Shown here: piece by piece, positions 6,993 to 12,821 of the stretch
Layout of the letters: every line of letters begins with the position of its first letter
How positions within the stretch are numbered: the stretch's first letter is position 1
Source: Thermacetogenium sp. UBA5472
Lineage (GTDB): Bacteria > Bacillota > DSM-12270 > Thermacetogeniales > Thermacetogeniaceae
NCBI GenBank assembly: GCA_002426495.1
Contig: DIQC01000053.1
Location: forward strand, 18,370-31,372
Length of the DNA stretch: 13,003 bases
Direction of reading: 5' to 3'
Translations under genes and position numbers: made by a program
The notes under the pieces: model-generated
Told to the model about the DNA's origin: nothing
Databases searched by the model: none
What the model saw: only the letters and a program-made list of their open reading frames with translations

Positions 6993-7691
6993 ATGGGATT
7001 ATTAGCGCGTATTTCTACAGTTTTTAAATCTAAGATCAACAAAGTCGTCAATGAAATGGAGAATCCTCAAGAAACTTTGGACTACTCTTATGAGAAACAG
7101 TTAGAACTGCTGCAGAATGTAAGACGCAATATCACAAATGTGGTAACCGCCAAGAAGAGGTTGGAGCTGCAGACGGTCAAACTGCGCAATGACCTGTCAA
7201 AGATCGATAACCAAACCAAAGAGGCCCTGCGGCAGGAAAGAGAGGATTTGGCGCGGCTATCCCTGGAGCGTAAGATGCACCTGGAACAGCAGATTCAGGA
7301 TCTGGAACAACAGGTAAGCGGCCTGAATCAGGAACAGGAGAAACTGGTTCAGGTGGAAAACCGCCTGCGGGCAAAAGTCGACTCTTTCCGCACAAAGAAA
7401 GAGGTCATCAAGGCACAGTACTCGGCATCAGAAGCTCAGGTAAAGATCGGGGAAGCCATGTCCGGCCTTTCCGAGGAAATGGCAGATGTTGGCACTGCTA
7501 TCGAGCGAGCAGAACACAAAACCCAAGAGATGCAAGCCCGCGCCTCGGCCATCGATGAACTGATCGCCTCAGGGACGCTGGAGGATCCTTTGGGTAATCA
7601 GGACAGTGTAGAAACAGAACTGAGAAGACTACAGACAGAAAGTCGTCTTGAGGATGAACTTGCCCGTCTGAAAAAAGAGGTGACCGAGTAA
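6993..7691 (+). CDS. pspA: PspA/IM30 (Vipp1) family phage shock protein A
   Basis: A 232-residue protein. I start at ATG 6993, behind AAAGGAG (6977-6983); the longer reading from TTG 6966 has no support. The N-terminus GLLARISTVFKSKINKVVNEMENP is the membrane-binding amphipathic helix alpha-0 plus helix alpha-1 of PspA. QETLDYSYEKQLELL follows, then a long coiled-coil hairpin (about 40-170) rich in Glu, Gln, Lys and Leu. PspA (an ESCRT-III relative) polymerises on damaged inner membrane and limits proton leakage; in enterobacteria it also inhibits PspF. It ends in TAATG shared with pspAA, so the two are coupled. A PspF-like activator lies two genes downstream, which makes a feedback link plausible but unproven. 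Confidence 0.95.
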   Translation: MGLLARISTVFKSKINKVVNEMENPQETLDYSYEKQLELLQNVRRNITNVVTAKKRLELQTVKLRNDLSKIDNQTKEALRQEREDLARLSLERKMHLEQQIQDLEQQVSGLNQEQEKLVQVENRLRAKVDSFRTKKEVIKAQYSASEAQVKIGEAMSGLSEEMADVGTAIERAEHKTQEMQARASAIDELIASGTLEDPLGNQDSVETELRRLQTESRLEDELARLKKEVTE

Positions 7692-7969
7692 TGATTATCA
7701 GAGTACTTACAGAAGGACAATACAAAGTATCAGGGGGTGCCCTTTCAGAACTGGATACTCTGGATGACACTCTGCTTGATGCCGTAGAAGCCGATGATGA
7801 AAGCAAATTCACCGCAGCCCTACATAATGTTGTCAGCTTTGTGCAGACAAATGGCGCTAAACTCCCTGATGAGGAACTGGTAGAGTCAGATCTGATTATA
7901 CCGACACCAGATACCAGTCTGAAAGAGGCGCGAGAACTCTTCACCAATTATCCTCGGGATCTGACATAG
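7691..7969 (+). CDS. pspAA: PspA-associated protein PspAA
   Basis: A 92-residue acidic soluble protein; its ATG overlaps the pspA stop by one base. It matches the PspAA family seen next to pspA in actinobacteria, archaea and some Firmicutes: start MIIRVLTEGQYKV, then ELDTLDDTLLDAV, FVQTNGAKLPDEEL, and the end SDLIIPTPDTSLKEARELF. Function is not established; strict coupling to pspA suggests direct partnership with the PspA polymer. No T-rich terminator follows. The next clear element is a seven-pair hairpin (7971-7997) without a T run. Confidence 0.9.
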   Translation: MIIRVLTEGQYKVSGGALSELDTLDDTLLDAVEADDESKFTAALHNVVSFVQTNGAKLPDEELVESDLIIPTPDTSLKEARELFTNYPRDLT

Positions 7970-8156
7970 GGTGGCAATGGGACATTTCGTTTGCCACGTA
8001 TCTGACATGGAACATTGACAGTGTCCGGAGTGACTATTTATATCTTAACCCTTTATCTGCTTCCAGATAAGGTGCATAGAACATAGACCCTATTCATGGC
8101 GATTTACAATGGCCTGCAATCAGGGGATCAGATATAGTACCCATAGTACATAGACA
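7959..8156 (+). promoter_or_regulatory. Control region and leader of the PspF-like gene
   Basis: The word ATCTGACAT occurs at 7959-7967 and 8000-8008 (41 bp apart), and the same word occurs at 6739 before pspA. TTGACA (8015-8020) with TATATC (8039-8044, 18-bp spacer) or TTATAT (8038-8043, 17-bp) is a likely sigma-A promoter. GTGGCAA (7971-7977) pairs with TTGCCAC (7991-7997). After the presumed start point comes a small stem (CTTTATCTG 8051-8059 with CAGATAAGG 8064-8072). A near-identical direct repeat follows, CATAGAACATAGAC (8075-8088) and CATAGTACATAGAC (8142-8155). The roughly 170-nt leader before the GTG start is long for such a gene. Confidence 0.5.
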
Positions 8157-8220
8157 GAATATCCAAGCAACACAGCTGCAGTCACCTTGTCCGGGGCGCA
8201 CAGATGGGAGATGAACTGCA

Positions 8221-9234
8221 GTGGAAAATAAGAAGACGATACATGGCCGCGGACATATCGCAAAGTATACATTTGACGACATTCTCGGAAAAAGCGCTAA
8301 AATCAAGGCGACCATTGATAAGGCAAGACGCTTCGGCAGTGTTAATGCCACTGTACTTATTTACGGGGAAACCGGGGTGGGCAAGGAATATTTTGCTCAA
8401 GCAATACATAATGTCAGCCCCCACAGGGACGGTCCCTTTGTTACAGTCAACTGCGCGGCAATGCCGGACAATCTACTGGAAAGCGAACTCTTTGGCTATT
8501 CTGAAGGCGCATTTACCGGAGCAAAAAAAGGCGGCAAAGAGGGCCTTTTTGTAATGGCCAATAAGGGCACCATTTTCCTTGATGAGATCGGTGAAATGTC
8601 TGATAAGATGCAGACTAGGCTGCTGCGAGTGCTCCAGGAATACGAGATAATGCCTCTGGGTGATAACAACATTATCACCTTAGATGTGCGTGTGGTTGCC
8701 GCCACCAATAGCGACCTGAGAACGCTAGTTCACGAGAAGCGTTTTCGGGCTGATCTTTATCACAGAATCAATGTACTGACACTTATGATCCCCGCCTTAA
8801 GGGACCGGCGTGAAGATATCCCTGTCCTGTTTAACCACTACCTGGGAGTTTACAACAAGAAGTTTGGAAAAAACATCAAGGGCATGGCCCCCAAGGGTAT
8901 AGCCCTTTTTAATGCCCACAGCTGGCCAGGCAATATAAGAGAACTCCAGAACACCATGAAACGTCTTGTTATCCTGACCTATGGTGACTACATTTCTGCT
9001 GACATTGTAACGGAATCTTTGCTATTATCATCACTAGAACCAGAGTTCCTTTCAACCGCCCAGCACCAACCAGCAGCCGAGAACAATAACACAAACCCAC
9101 AGGAATTTGAAAAAGCCCTCACCATCAATGCACTTAAAGCTGCCCGGGGAAACAAAAAAAAGGCTGCCCGACTGCTGGGTATCAGCCGTACAACCCTTTG
9201 GAGACGCCAGAAAAAATACGATATAAGAATATGA
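8221..9234 (+). CDS. Sigma-54-dependent activator, PspF-like (AAA+ plus Fis HTH, no sensor domain)
   Basis: A 337-residue protein from GTG 8221, preceded by GGGAGAT (8206-8212). The AAA+ domain begins almost at the N-terminus (FDDILGKS, 18-25): Walker A GETGVGKE (49-56), the sigma-54-contacting GAFTGA (95-100), Walker B GTIFLDE (115-121), VRVVAATNSDL, FRADLYHRINV (arginine-finger region) and WPGNIRELQN (sensor II). A Fis-type HTH closes the protein (ALKAARGNKKKAARLLGISRTTLWRRQKKY). Such proteins use ATP to open sigma-54 promoters from upstream sites. With no receiver, PAS or GAF domain it has the architecture of enterobacterial PspF, which is controlled by PspA binding; here it lies 251 bp after pspA-pspAA. 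In an alignment by eye, Trp56 of E. coli PspF, needed for PspA control, corresponds to Arg68. The only sigma-54 site found lies just downstream, before a small membrane ORF. I leave the symbol open because orthology to PspF is inferred. Confidence 0.88.
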   Translation: MENKKTIHGRGHIAKYTFDDILGKSAKIKATIDKARRFGSVNATVLIYGETGVGKEYFAQAIHNVSPHRDGPFVTVNCAAMPDNLLESELFGYSEGAFTGAKKGGKEGLFVMANKGTIFLDEIGEMSDKMQTRLLRVLQEYEIMPLGDNNIITLDVRVVAATNSDLRTLVHEKRFRADLYHRINVLTLMIPALRDRREDIPVLFNHYLGVYNKKFGKNIKGMAPKGIALFNAHSWPGNIRELQNTMKRLVILTYGDYISADIVTESLLLSSLEPEFLSTAQHQPAAENNNTNPQEFEKALTINALKAARGNKKKAARLLGISRTTLWRRQKKYDIRI

Positions 9235-9259
9235 TGTTCAGGTCAATTCTGCTGACTTG

Positions 9260-9318
9260 TATGTTGCAGATGAAACATAATCTATTTCATTATGGAACTA
9301 ATATGTTACATGAACCAT
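9260..9318 (+). promoter_or_regulatory. Two dyad elements, likely upstream activator sites for the sigma-54 promoter
   Basis: Site 1, TATGTTGCAGATGAAACATA (9260-9279), has exact TATGTT/AACATA arms. Site 2, ATGTTACATGAACCAT (9303-9318), is an imperfect palindrome centred on CATG. Both begin with TATGTT, 42 bp apart (four helical turns), centred about 127 and 87 bp before the predicted start point, which is where enhancer-binding proteins usually bind. Confidence 0.55.
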
Positions 9319-9370
9319 CATCCTTAAAATAATAAGCGCATATAATCCCTCATTATTACCTTAGGATAAC

Positions 9371-9386
9371 AGGCACGCTTCTTGCC
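9371..9386 (+). promoter_or_regulatory. Sigma-54 (-24/-12) promoter
   Basis: AGGCACG, four bases, TTGCC: this matches the consensus TGGCACG-N4-TTGC(A/T) at all core positions except the first T and the last base. The invariant GG (9372-9373) and GC (9384-9385) are exactly 12 bp apart. The predicted start point is near 9397, ten bases before the ribosome site of the 35-codon ORF at 9423. Confidence 0.88.
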
Positions 9387-9422
9387 TATACTAATAGCAT
9401 ATGCTAAAAGGGGGGATTAGCT

Positions 9423-9530
9423 ATGGGAGAGATGGTCGGTAGTTTTATAATGTGGGGCACCCTGGTTCTCCTTTTTCTTATCTTGGGGGGCTTATTAGTC
9501 TATCTATTCTCTGCCTTTAAAATTAAGTAG
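9423..9530 (+). CDS. Small single-pass membrane protein (35 residues), sigma-54 controlled
   Basis: A short ORF starting at ATG 9423, 6 bases after the strong ribosome site AAAGGGGGGAT (9406-9416), and ending in TAG (9528-9530). The peptide has a short polar, acidic N-terminus (MGEMVGS), a hydrophobic stretch of about 22 residues (FIMWGTLVLLFLILGGLLVYLF) containing a GG pair, and a basic end (SAFKIK). By the positive-inside rule the C-terminus should be cytoplasmic. I do not recognise a family. Reasons to think it is real: a near-consensus sigma-54 promoter at the right distance, paired activator-like sites further up, and a position directly after a PspF-like activator. Its role is unknown; by analogy with small Psp membrane proteins (PspB, PspG) it could sense or relay envelope stress, but there is no sequence similarity that I can see. 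Confidence 0.8.
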   Translation: MGEMVGSFIMWGTLVLLFLILGGLLVYLFSAFKIK

Positions 9531-9547
9531 TGATTGCCAATATACTA

Positions 9548-10786
9548 TCAGCCATAAAGGGGCCTCTTTCCATTAAACGGGAAAGGGGTACCTTTATGTT
9601 CCACTGAGGCAATCGCCCAACAGGCTATTCCCTCACCTCTTCCTACAAACCCAAGCCCTTCTGTTGTTGTGGCCTTCAACCCTATTGCAGCAGGGGCAAT
9701 TCCCAGCACAGCGGCAATCCGTCTGCGGATTTCTTCCAGATAAGCAGACAGTCGCGGTTTTTCAGCAGCCACGGTGATATCCACCTGGTGGACATAATAC
9801 CCCTCTTTGGCCAAAATCCCTCTAACAATACCCAGCAAGGCCAGACTAGATGCGCCTTTCCATCGGGCATCAGAGGGGGGAAAGTAATGCCCGATATCAT
9901 GAAGCCCTGCAGCCCCCAGACAGGCATCAGCAAGAGCATGCAGCAGAACATCCCCATCTGAATGCCCAGCCAGGCCGCTCCCTTCTGGGATCTCCACCCC
10001 CCCTAGATAAAGGGGCCGCCCCTGGCAGAAGGGATGTACATCATAACCTAAACCAGTACGACTGCTCAGGTGTTCTTTTCTACCATTACTATCAAGAGTA
10101 TCTAACCCCAAGAGTGCCCGGGCAATGACCAGATCCTCAGGGGTGGTTATCTTAATATTTTCATAACTGCCCTGGTAGATGGTTACTGCGTGACCCAGCC
10201 GTTCTACCAGAGATGAGTCATCTGTTCCCTCAAAACCGACAGCTCTGGCCTCTTCCAAGGCATTTGTAAGCAGTGTTCTTTGAAAAACTTGAGGCGTTTG
10301 GGCAATCCATAATGAAGACCGTTCTGGTGTCCCTTTAATATTGCCTTGTTCAGCAACCTTAATGGTATCCTTGACAGGAACAGCAACAACTACCGCCCCT
10401 GCATCTGCGGCTTGCCTTATTGCCCCCTCTAATACCTTCTGCTCCAGCAGAGGGCGTGCAGCATCGTGAACGGCAACGAGCCTGCACTCTTTAGGAAGGG
10501 CTTTTAATCCTGCAGCAACAGACTCTTGCCTGGTCTCCCCGCCCGTTACTACCCCTGACAGTTTGGTCAGAGAGTAAGAGTTGAGCAGTGTGCGGCAAAA
10601 GGAAAGATCCCCATGATTTGCCACAACCACATAAGAATTAATAAGGCTAGATTCCTCAAAAACCCTGAGGCAGCGCAGAATAACCGGCTCCTCACCCAGG
10701 GGTAAATAGACCTTATTTAAGGGGGAACCCATACGGTTCCCCCTGCCTGCAGCAACAACAATTCCTCCAACCCTATCCAATTGCAT
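9548..10786 (-). CDS. ispDF: Bifunctional IspD-IspF (MEP-pathway cytidylyltransferase and cyclodiphosphate synthase)
   Basis: A 412-residue fusion. The IspD part (about 5-228) converts MEP plus CTP to CDP-ME: AAGRGNRMG (12-20), the conserved Lys25 in NKVYLPL, TGGETRQESV (81-90), VHDAARPL (106-113), and GTDDSSLVE. After a short linker, the IspF part (about 244-395) forms the cyclodiphosphate: metal ligands Asp249 and His251 (GYDVHPF) and His283, in HSDGDVLLHALADA, DIGHYFPPSD (297-306), and the signature KATTTEGLGFVGRGEGI. The intermediate IspE is not encoded here. The start ATG 10786 (GAGGTGA just before it) overlaps the end of yacL by 14 bases, so the two are cotranscribed. The last residues (H397 to G412) lie beyond the usual IspF end and coincide with a palindrome. 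Confidence 0.96.
   Translation of the reverse strand: MQLDRVGGIVVAAGRGNRMGSPLNKVYLPLGEEPVILRCLRVFEESSLINSYVVVANHGDLSFCRTLLNSYSLTKLSGVVTGGETRQESVAAGLKALPKECRLVAVHDAARPLLEQKVLEGAIRQAADAGAVVVAVPVKDTIKVAEQGNIKGTPERSSLWIAQTPQVFQRTLLTNALEEARAVGFEGTDDSSLVERLGHAVTIYQGSYENIKITTPEDLVIARALLGLDTLDSNGRKEHLSSRTGLGYDVHPFCQGRPLYLGGVEIPEGSGLAGHSDGDVLLHALADACLGAAGLHDIGHYFPPSDARWKGASSLALLGIVRGILAKEGYYVHQVDITVAAEKPRLSAYLEEIRRRIAAVLGIAPAAIGLKATTTEGLGFVGRGEGIACWAIASVEHKGTPFPFNGKRPLYG
9553..9598. repeat. 46-bp palindrome in the convergent gene junction, inside the ispDF 3' end
   Basis: Outer arms CATAAAGG (9553-9560) and CCTTTATG (9591-9598) are exact inversions. Inner arms 9563-9571 and 9580-9588 form nine pairs with one G-U, separated from the outer stem by a 2x2 mismatch; the loop is eight bases. 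There is no T run on either strand, so it is not a classical terminator, though it may still end or protect transcripts from both sides. Confidence 0.75.
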
Positions 10787-11906
10787 TCACCTCGCGGTAG
10801 CGCCCACTTGAAGAATCTTTAAAAGACATCTTGGGCTTGGCAAAAATCATCCGGCCTGCCGAAGTCTGCAAGACACTTGTGACGACAACATTGATGCGCT
10901 TGCCTATGTGTCTCTTGCCTCCCTCAATAACGATCATCGTACCGTCCTCCAGGTAAGCAACCCCTTGTCCGGGCTCCTTGCCATCGCGAATTACATCTAC
11001 CCCGGCAATTTCCTCACCGGGAATGAATAAGGGCTTGACAGCATTAGCCAGATCGTTGATGTTGAGCACCTTGACCCCCACAAGTTCAGCTACCTTGTTG
11101 AGGTTATAATCATTAGTCACAACCGGACAGTCCAGGAGTTTACAGACCTGAATCAGCCTATAATCAACATCCTTCTTTGTATCAACACCATCAAAATCAC
11201 GAATCTCAATCTTAATATATTGCTCTTTTTGCATCTGGTTCAAAATATCCAACCCTCGTCGACCCTTATTACGCCTGAGCACATCAGAAGAATCAGCGAT
11301 GTGTTGGAGTTCTTCTAATACGAATCGCGGAATGAGCAGGCTTCCGTCAAGAAATCCAGTTCGGCAGATATCTGAAATTCTGCCATCGATAATAACATTG
11401 GTATCAAGTACTTTATAACCCTTGTGCTCTCCTCCTGTTTTTCCCTGTTTCAACCCGGTTTTCCAGTTATGCAGTAAACCAGTCAATTCCTCTTTCTTCC
11501 TGATACCGATACTTAAACCCAGATACCCGAACAAAATACTCAAAATAACGGGTATATAGGGCCCAACCCAGGGAATATTTCTCATAGGAGCGCCAAGAAG
11601 GTTGGCAATTACAAGACCAAGAATAAGGCCAATACTGCCTCCAATTAAGTCCTGCGCAGGTATACGCTGCAGCGCGTTTTCAAGAAAAGCAACCAGGCGA
11701 GATGTCTGCTCAATTAGCCAAGGTGCCAGCATAAAACACGCCAATCCAGTGCCAAGTATCAGCAGTGAAACAAATAGATACCAAGCATACCCTGTGCTTA
11801 TTGCAAGATCACTAATGAGTCCAATACGGGTAAGCAAGATACTCAGCGAATACCCGATTCCTAAACCTATCAAACCAATAACAACTCTGGCGATCTTTCT
11901 TAACAC
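10773..11906 (-). CDS. yacL: YacL-like membrane protein with PIN and TRAM domains
   Basis: A 377-residue protein starting at GTG 11906 (GGGAGGTGA just upstream). Four N-terminal TM segments (about 5-28, 40-65, 88-105 and 114-136) precede a PIN-type nuclease-like domain (about 163-285) with the acidic residues Asp168 (VLDTNVIIDGR), Glu198/199 (LEEL), Asp248 (VDYRLI) and Asp266 (VTNDYNLNK). A C-terminal TRAM RNA-binding domain follows (about 294-355: IPGEEIAGVDVIRDGKEPGQGV...INVVVTSVLQT). The family is usual in Firmicutes next to carD and ispD; the PIN acidic set is complete, so RNase activity is plausible, but the target is unknown. It has its own promoter (11961-11989) in the 137-bp gap after carD and overlaps ispDF. 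Confidence 0.93.
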   Translation of the reverse strand: MLRKIARVVIGLIGLGIGYSLSILLTRIGLISDLAISTGYAWYLFVSLLILGTGLACFMLAPWLIEQTSRLVAFLENALQRIPAQDLIGGSIGLILGLVIANLLGAPMRNIPWVGPYIPVILSILFGYLGLSIGIRKKEELTGLLHNWKTGLKQGKTGGEHKGYKVLDTNVIIDGRISDICRTGFLDGSLLIPRFVLEELQHIADSSDVLRRNKGRRGLDILNQMQKEQYIKIEIRDFDGVDTKKDVDYRLIQVCKLLDCPVVTNDYNLNKVAELVGVKVLNINDLANAVKPLFIPGEEIAGVDVIRDGKEPGQGVAYLEDGTMIVIEGGKRHIGKRINVVVTSVLQTSAGRMIFAKPKMSFKDSSSGRYREVNAIG

Positions 11907-11960
11907 TATTTCACCTCCCTTCCAAAGCTTATATCCTTATTTTGGTTAACTATCGGTTTC

Positions 11961-11989
11961 ATTATACGCAATATTCCCCATATCAGCAA
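11961..11989 (-). promoter_or_regulatory. Sigma-A promoter for yacL-ispDF
   Basis: On the minus strand, TTGCTG (plus-strand CAGCAA 11984-11989), a 17-bp spacer, and a perfect TATAAT (plus-strand ATTATA 11961-11966). The ATG-proximal leader is about 50 nt. Confidence 0.65.
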
Positions 11990-12010
11990 GAGAATACTTT
12001 GTCAAATTAT

Positions 12011-12038
12011 AAGAAAAGCGCCCGTATTATTCAGGCGC
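12011..12038 (-). terminator. Intrinsic terminator after carD
   Basis: On the minus strand a five-pair GC stem (plus-strand GCGCC 12018-12022 with GGCGC 12034-12038), an 11-base loop, then TTTTCTT. It lies just after the carD stop, separating carD from yacL. Confidence 0.65.
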
Positions 12039-12043
12039 CTTCC

Positions 12044-12523
12044 TTATTCCCCGGCTACTGCTTCTTTTATCAAGGTTTCAACTTCCATCTCATCCATGTT
12101 GCCCGCTAAAATGAGTTCACTACTTAAAATCTGAAAGGCGCTTTCCAGCATCTTCTTTTCTCCTGAAGACAGCCCCTTTCGTTGATCCTGACGCATAAGA
12201 GAACGAACGACCTCTGCAACGGCAAAGATGTCCCCCGTTCTGATCTTTTCAAGGTTAGCTCTGTAGCGATGGTTCCAGTTGGGGATTATCTTTTCCTGGT
12301 CATCTCTTTGAAGAACTTTTAAAACACTAGCGATTTCGTCTTCCGGAATTACACGGCGCACTCCGATTTGTTCAGTTTTATCGGAAGGCACAAGCACTTT
12401 TAAGTTACCCGAAAAGAGACGGAGAACAAAATAAATAATATTTTCTTCCCCACGCTTTTCTAGTGCCTCTACAACCCCGGCGCCGTGCATCGGATGGACG
12501 ATATAATCTCCGACATTAAACAT
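12044..12523 (-). CDS. carD: CarD/CdnL-family RNA polymerase-binding transcription regulator
   Basis: A 159-residue protein from ATG 12523, seven bases after AGGAGG. The N-terminal Tudor-like RNA polymerase-interaction domain (about 1-60) is clear: FNVGDYIVHPMHGAGVVEA, YFVLRL, and VLVPSDKTEQIGVRRVI. The C-terminal helical domain contains NWNHRYRANLEKIRTGD with Trp83, the residue that wedges into the promoter upstream edge in studied CarD proteins, and SLMRQDQRKGLSSGEKKMLESAFQIL. CarD stabilises the RNA polymerase open complex at sigma-A promoters, notably rRNA promoters. Its own promoter is an exact consensus (12560-12588) carrying a small palindrome in the spacer. It is followed by a terminator and then yacL-ispDF in the same direction. 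Confidence 0.94.
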   Translation of the reverse strand: MFNVGDYIVHPMHGAGVVEALEKRGEENIIYFVLRLFSGNLKVLVPSDKTEQIGVRRVIPEDEIASVLKVLQRDDQEKIIPNWNHRYRANLEKIRTGDIFAVAEVVRSLMRQDQRKGLSSGEKKMLESAFQILSSELILAGNMDEMEVETLIKEAVAGE

Positions 12524-12559
12524 TTTCCGGCCTCCTGGAGTTTATTATAGGTTTATTTT

Positions 12560-12588
12560 ATTATAGCAGATGTGACATCACCTGTCAA
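12560..12588 (-). promoter_or_regulatory. Perfect-consensus sigma-A promoter of carD with an internal palindrome
   Basis: On the minus strand, TTGACA (plus-strand TGTCAA 12583-12588), exactly 17 bp, and TATAAT (plus-strand ATTATA 12560-12565). The spacer contains the palindrome GATGTGACATC (12569-12579), which includes the GACATC word seen five times before pspA. An element in this position would act as an operator. Confidence 0.85.
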
Positions 12589-12744
12589 AATCAGGTTATG
12601 CCTAGAACGCCATTCTACGCTTTTTATTCTGCACCTACCAGTGATAAGAGAGGTTGTGAAGGGAACCAGATGCATATCATACCAGATTCCAATTATTCAC
12701 ATTACAACTGGATAAAAAATGAATGGAGTTGATGATTATCGGCA

Positions 12745-12774
12745 TTGACAACCGCTGATCGCTGAGACTATAAT
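12745..12774 (+). promoter_or_regulatory. Sigma-A promoter of the right-edge gene
   Basis: TTGACA (12745-12750), an 18-bp spacer and TATAAT (12769-12774), about 48 bp before the ATG at 12822. Both hexamers are consensus. The rest of the 298-bp gap between carD and this gene (12589-12744) holds nothing else that I can support. Confidence 0.8.
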
Positions 12775-12821
12775 TATTATTGACAAAGAACAAAGCACTA
12801 CAGGTATGAGGAGGTATTTTT

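Noticed and set aside
7971..7997. Hairpin after pspAA as an intrinsic terminator
   Set aside because: Seven pairs but no T run after it on either strand; kept only as part of the control region of the next gene.
8425..8440. GGGACGGTCCC in the activator gene, resembling the hairpin apex at 3367-3378
   Set aside because: It encodes the conserved DGPF of the AAA+ domain; the resemblance is explained by coding constraint.
8204..8554. A 116-codon plus-strand frame overlapping the activator gene
   Set aside because: Out of frame with the clear AAA+ protein, no family resemblance; a coding shadow.
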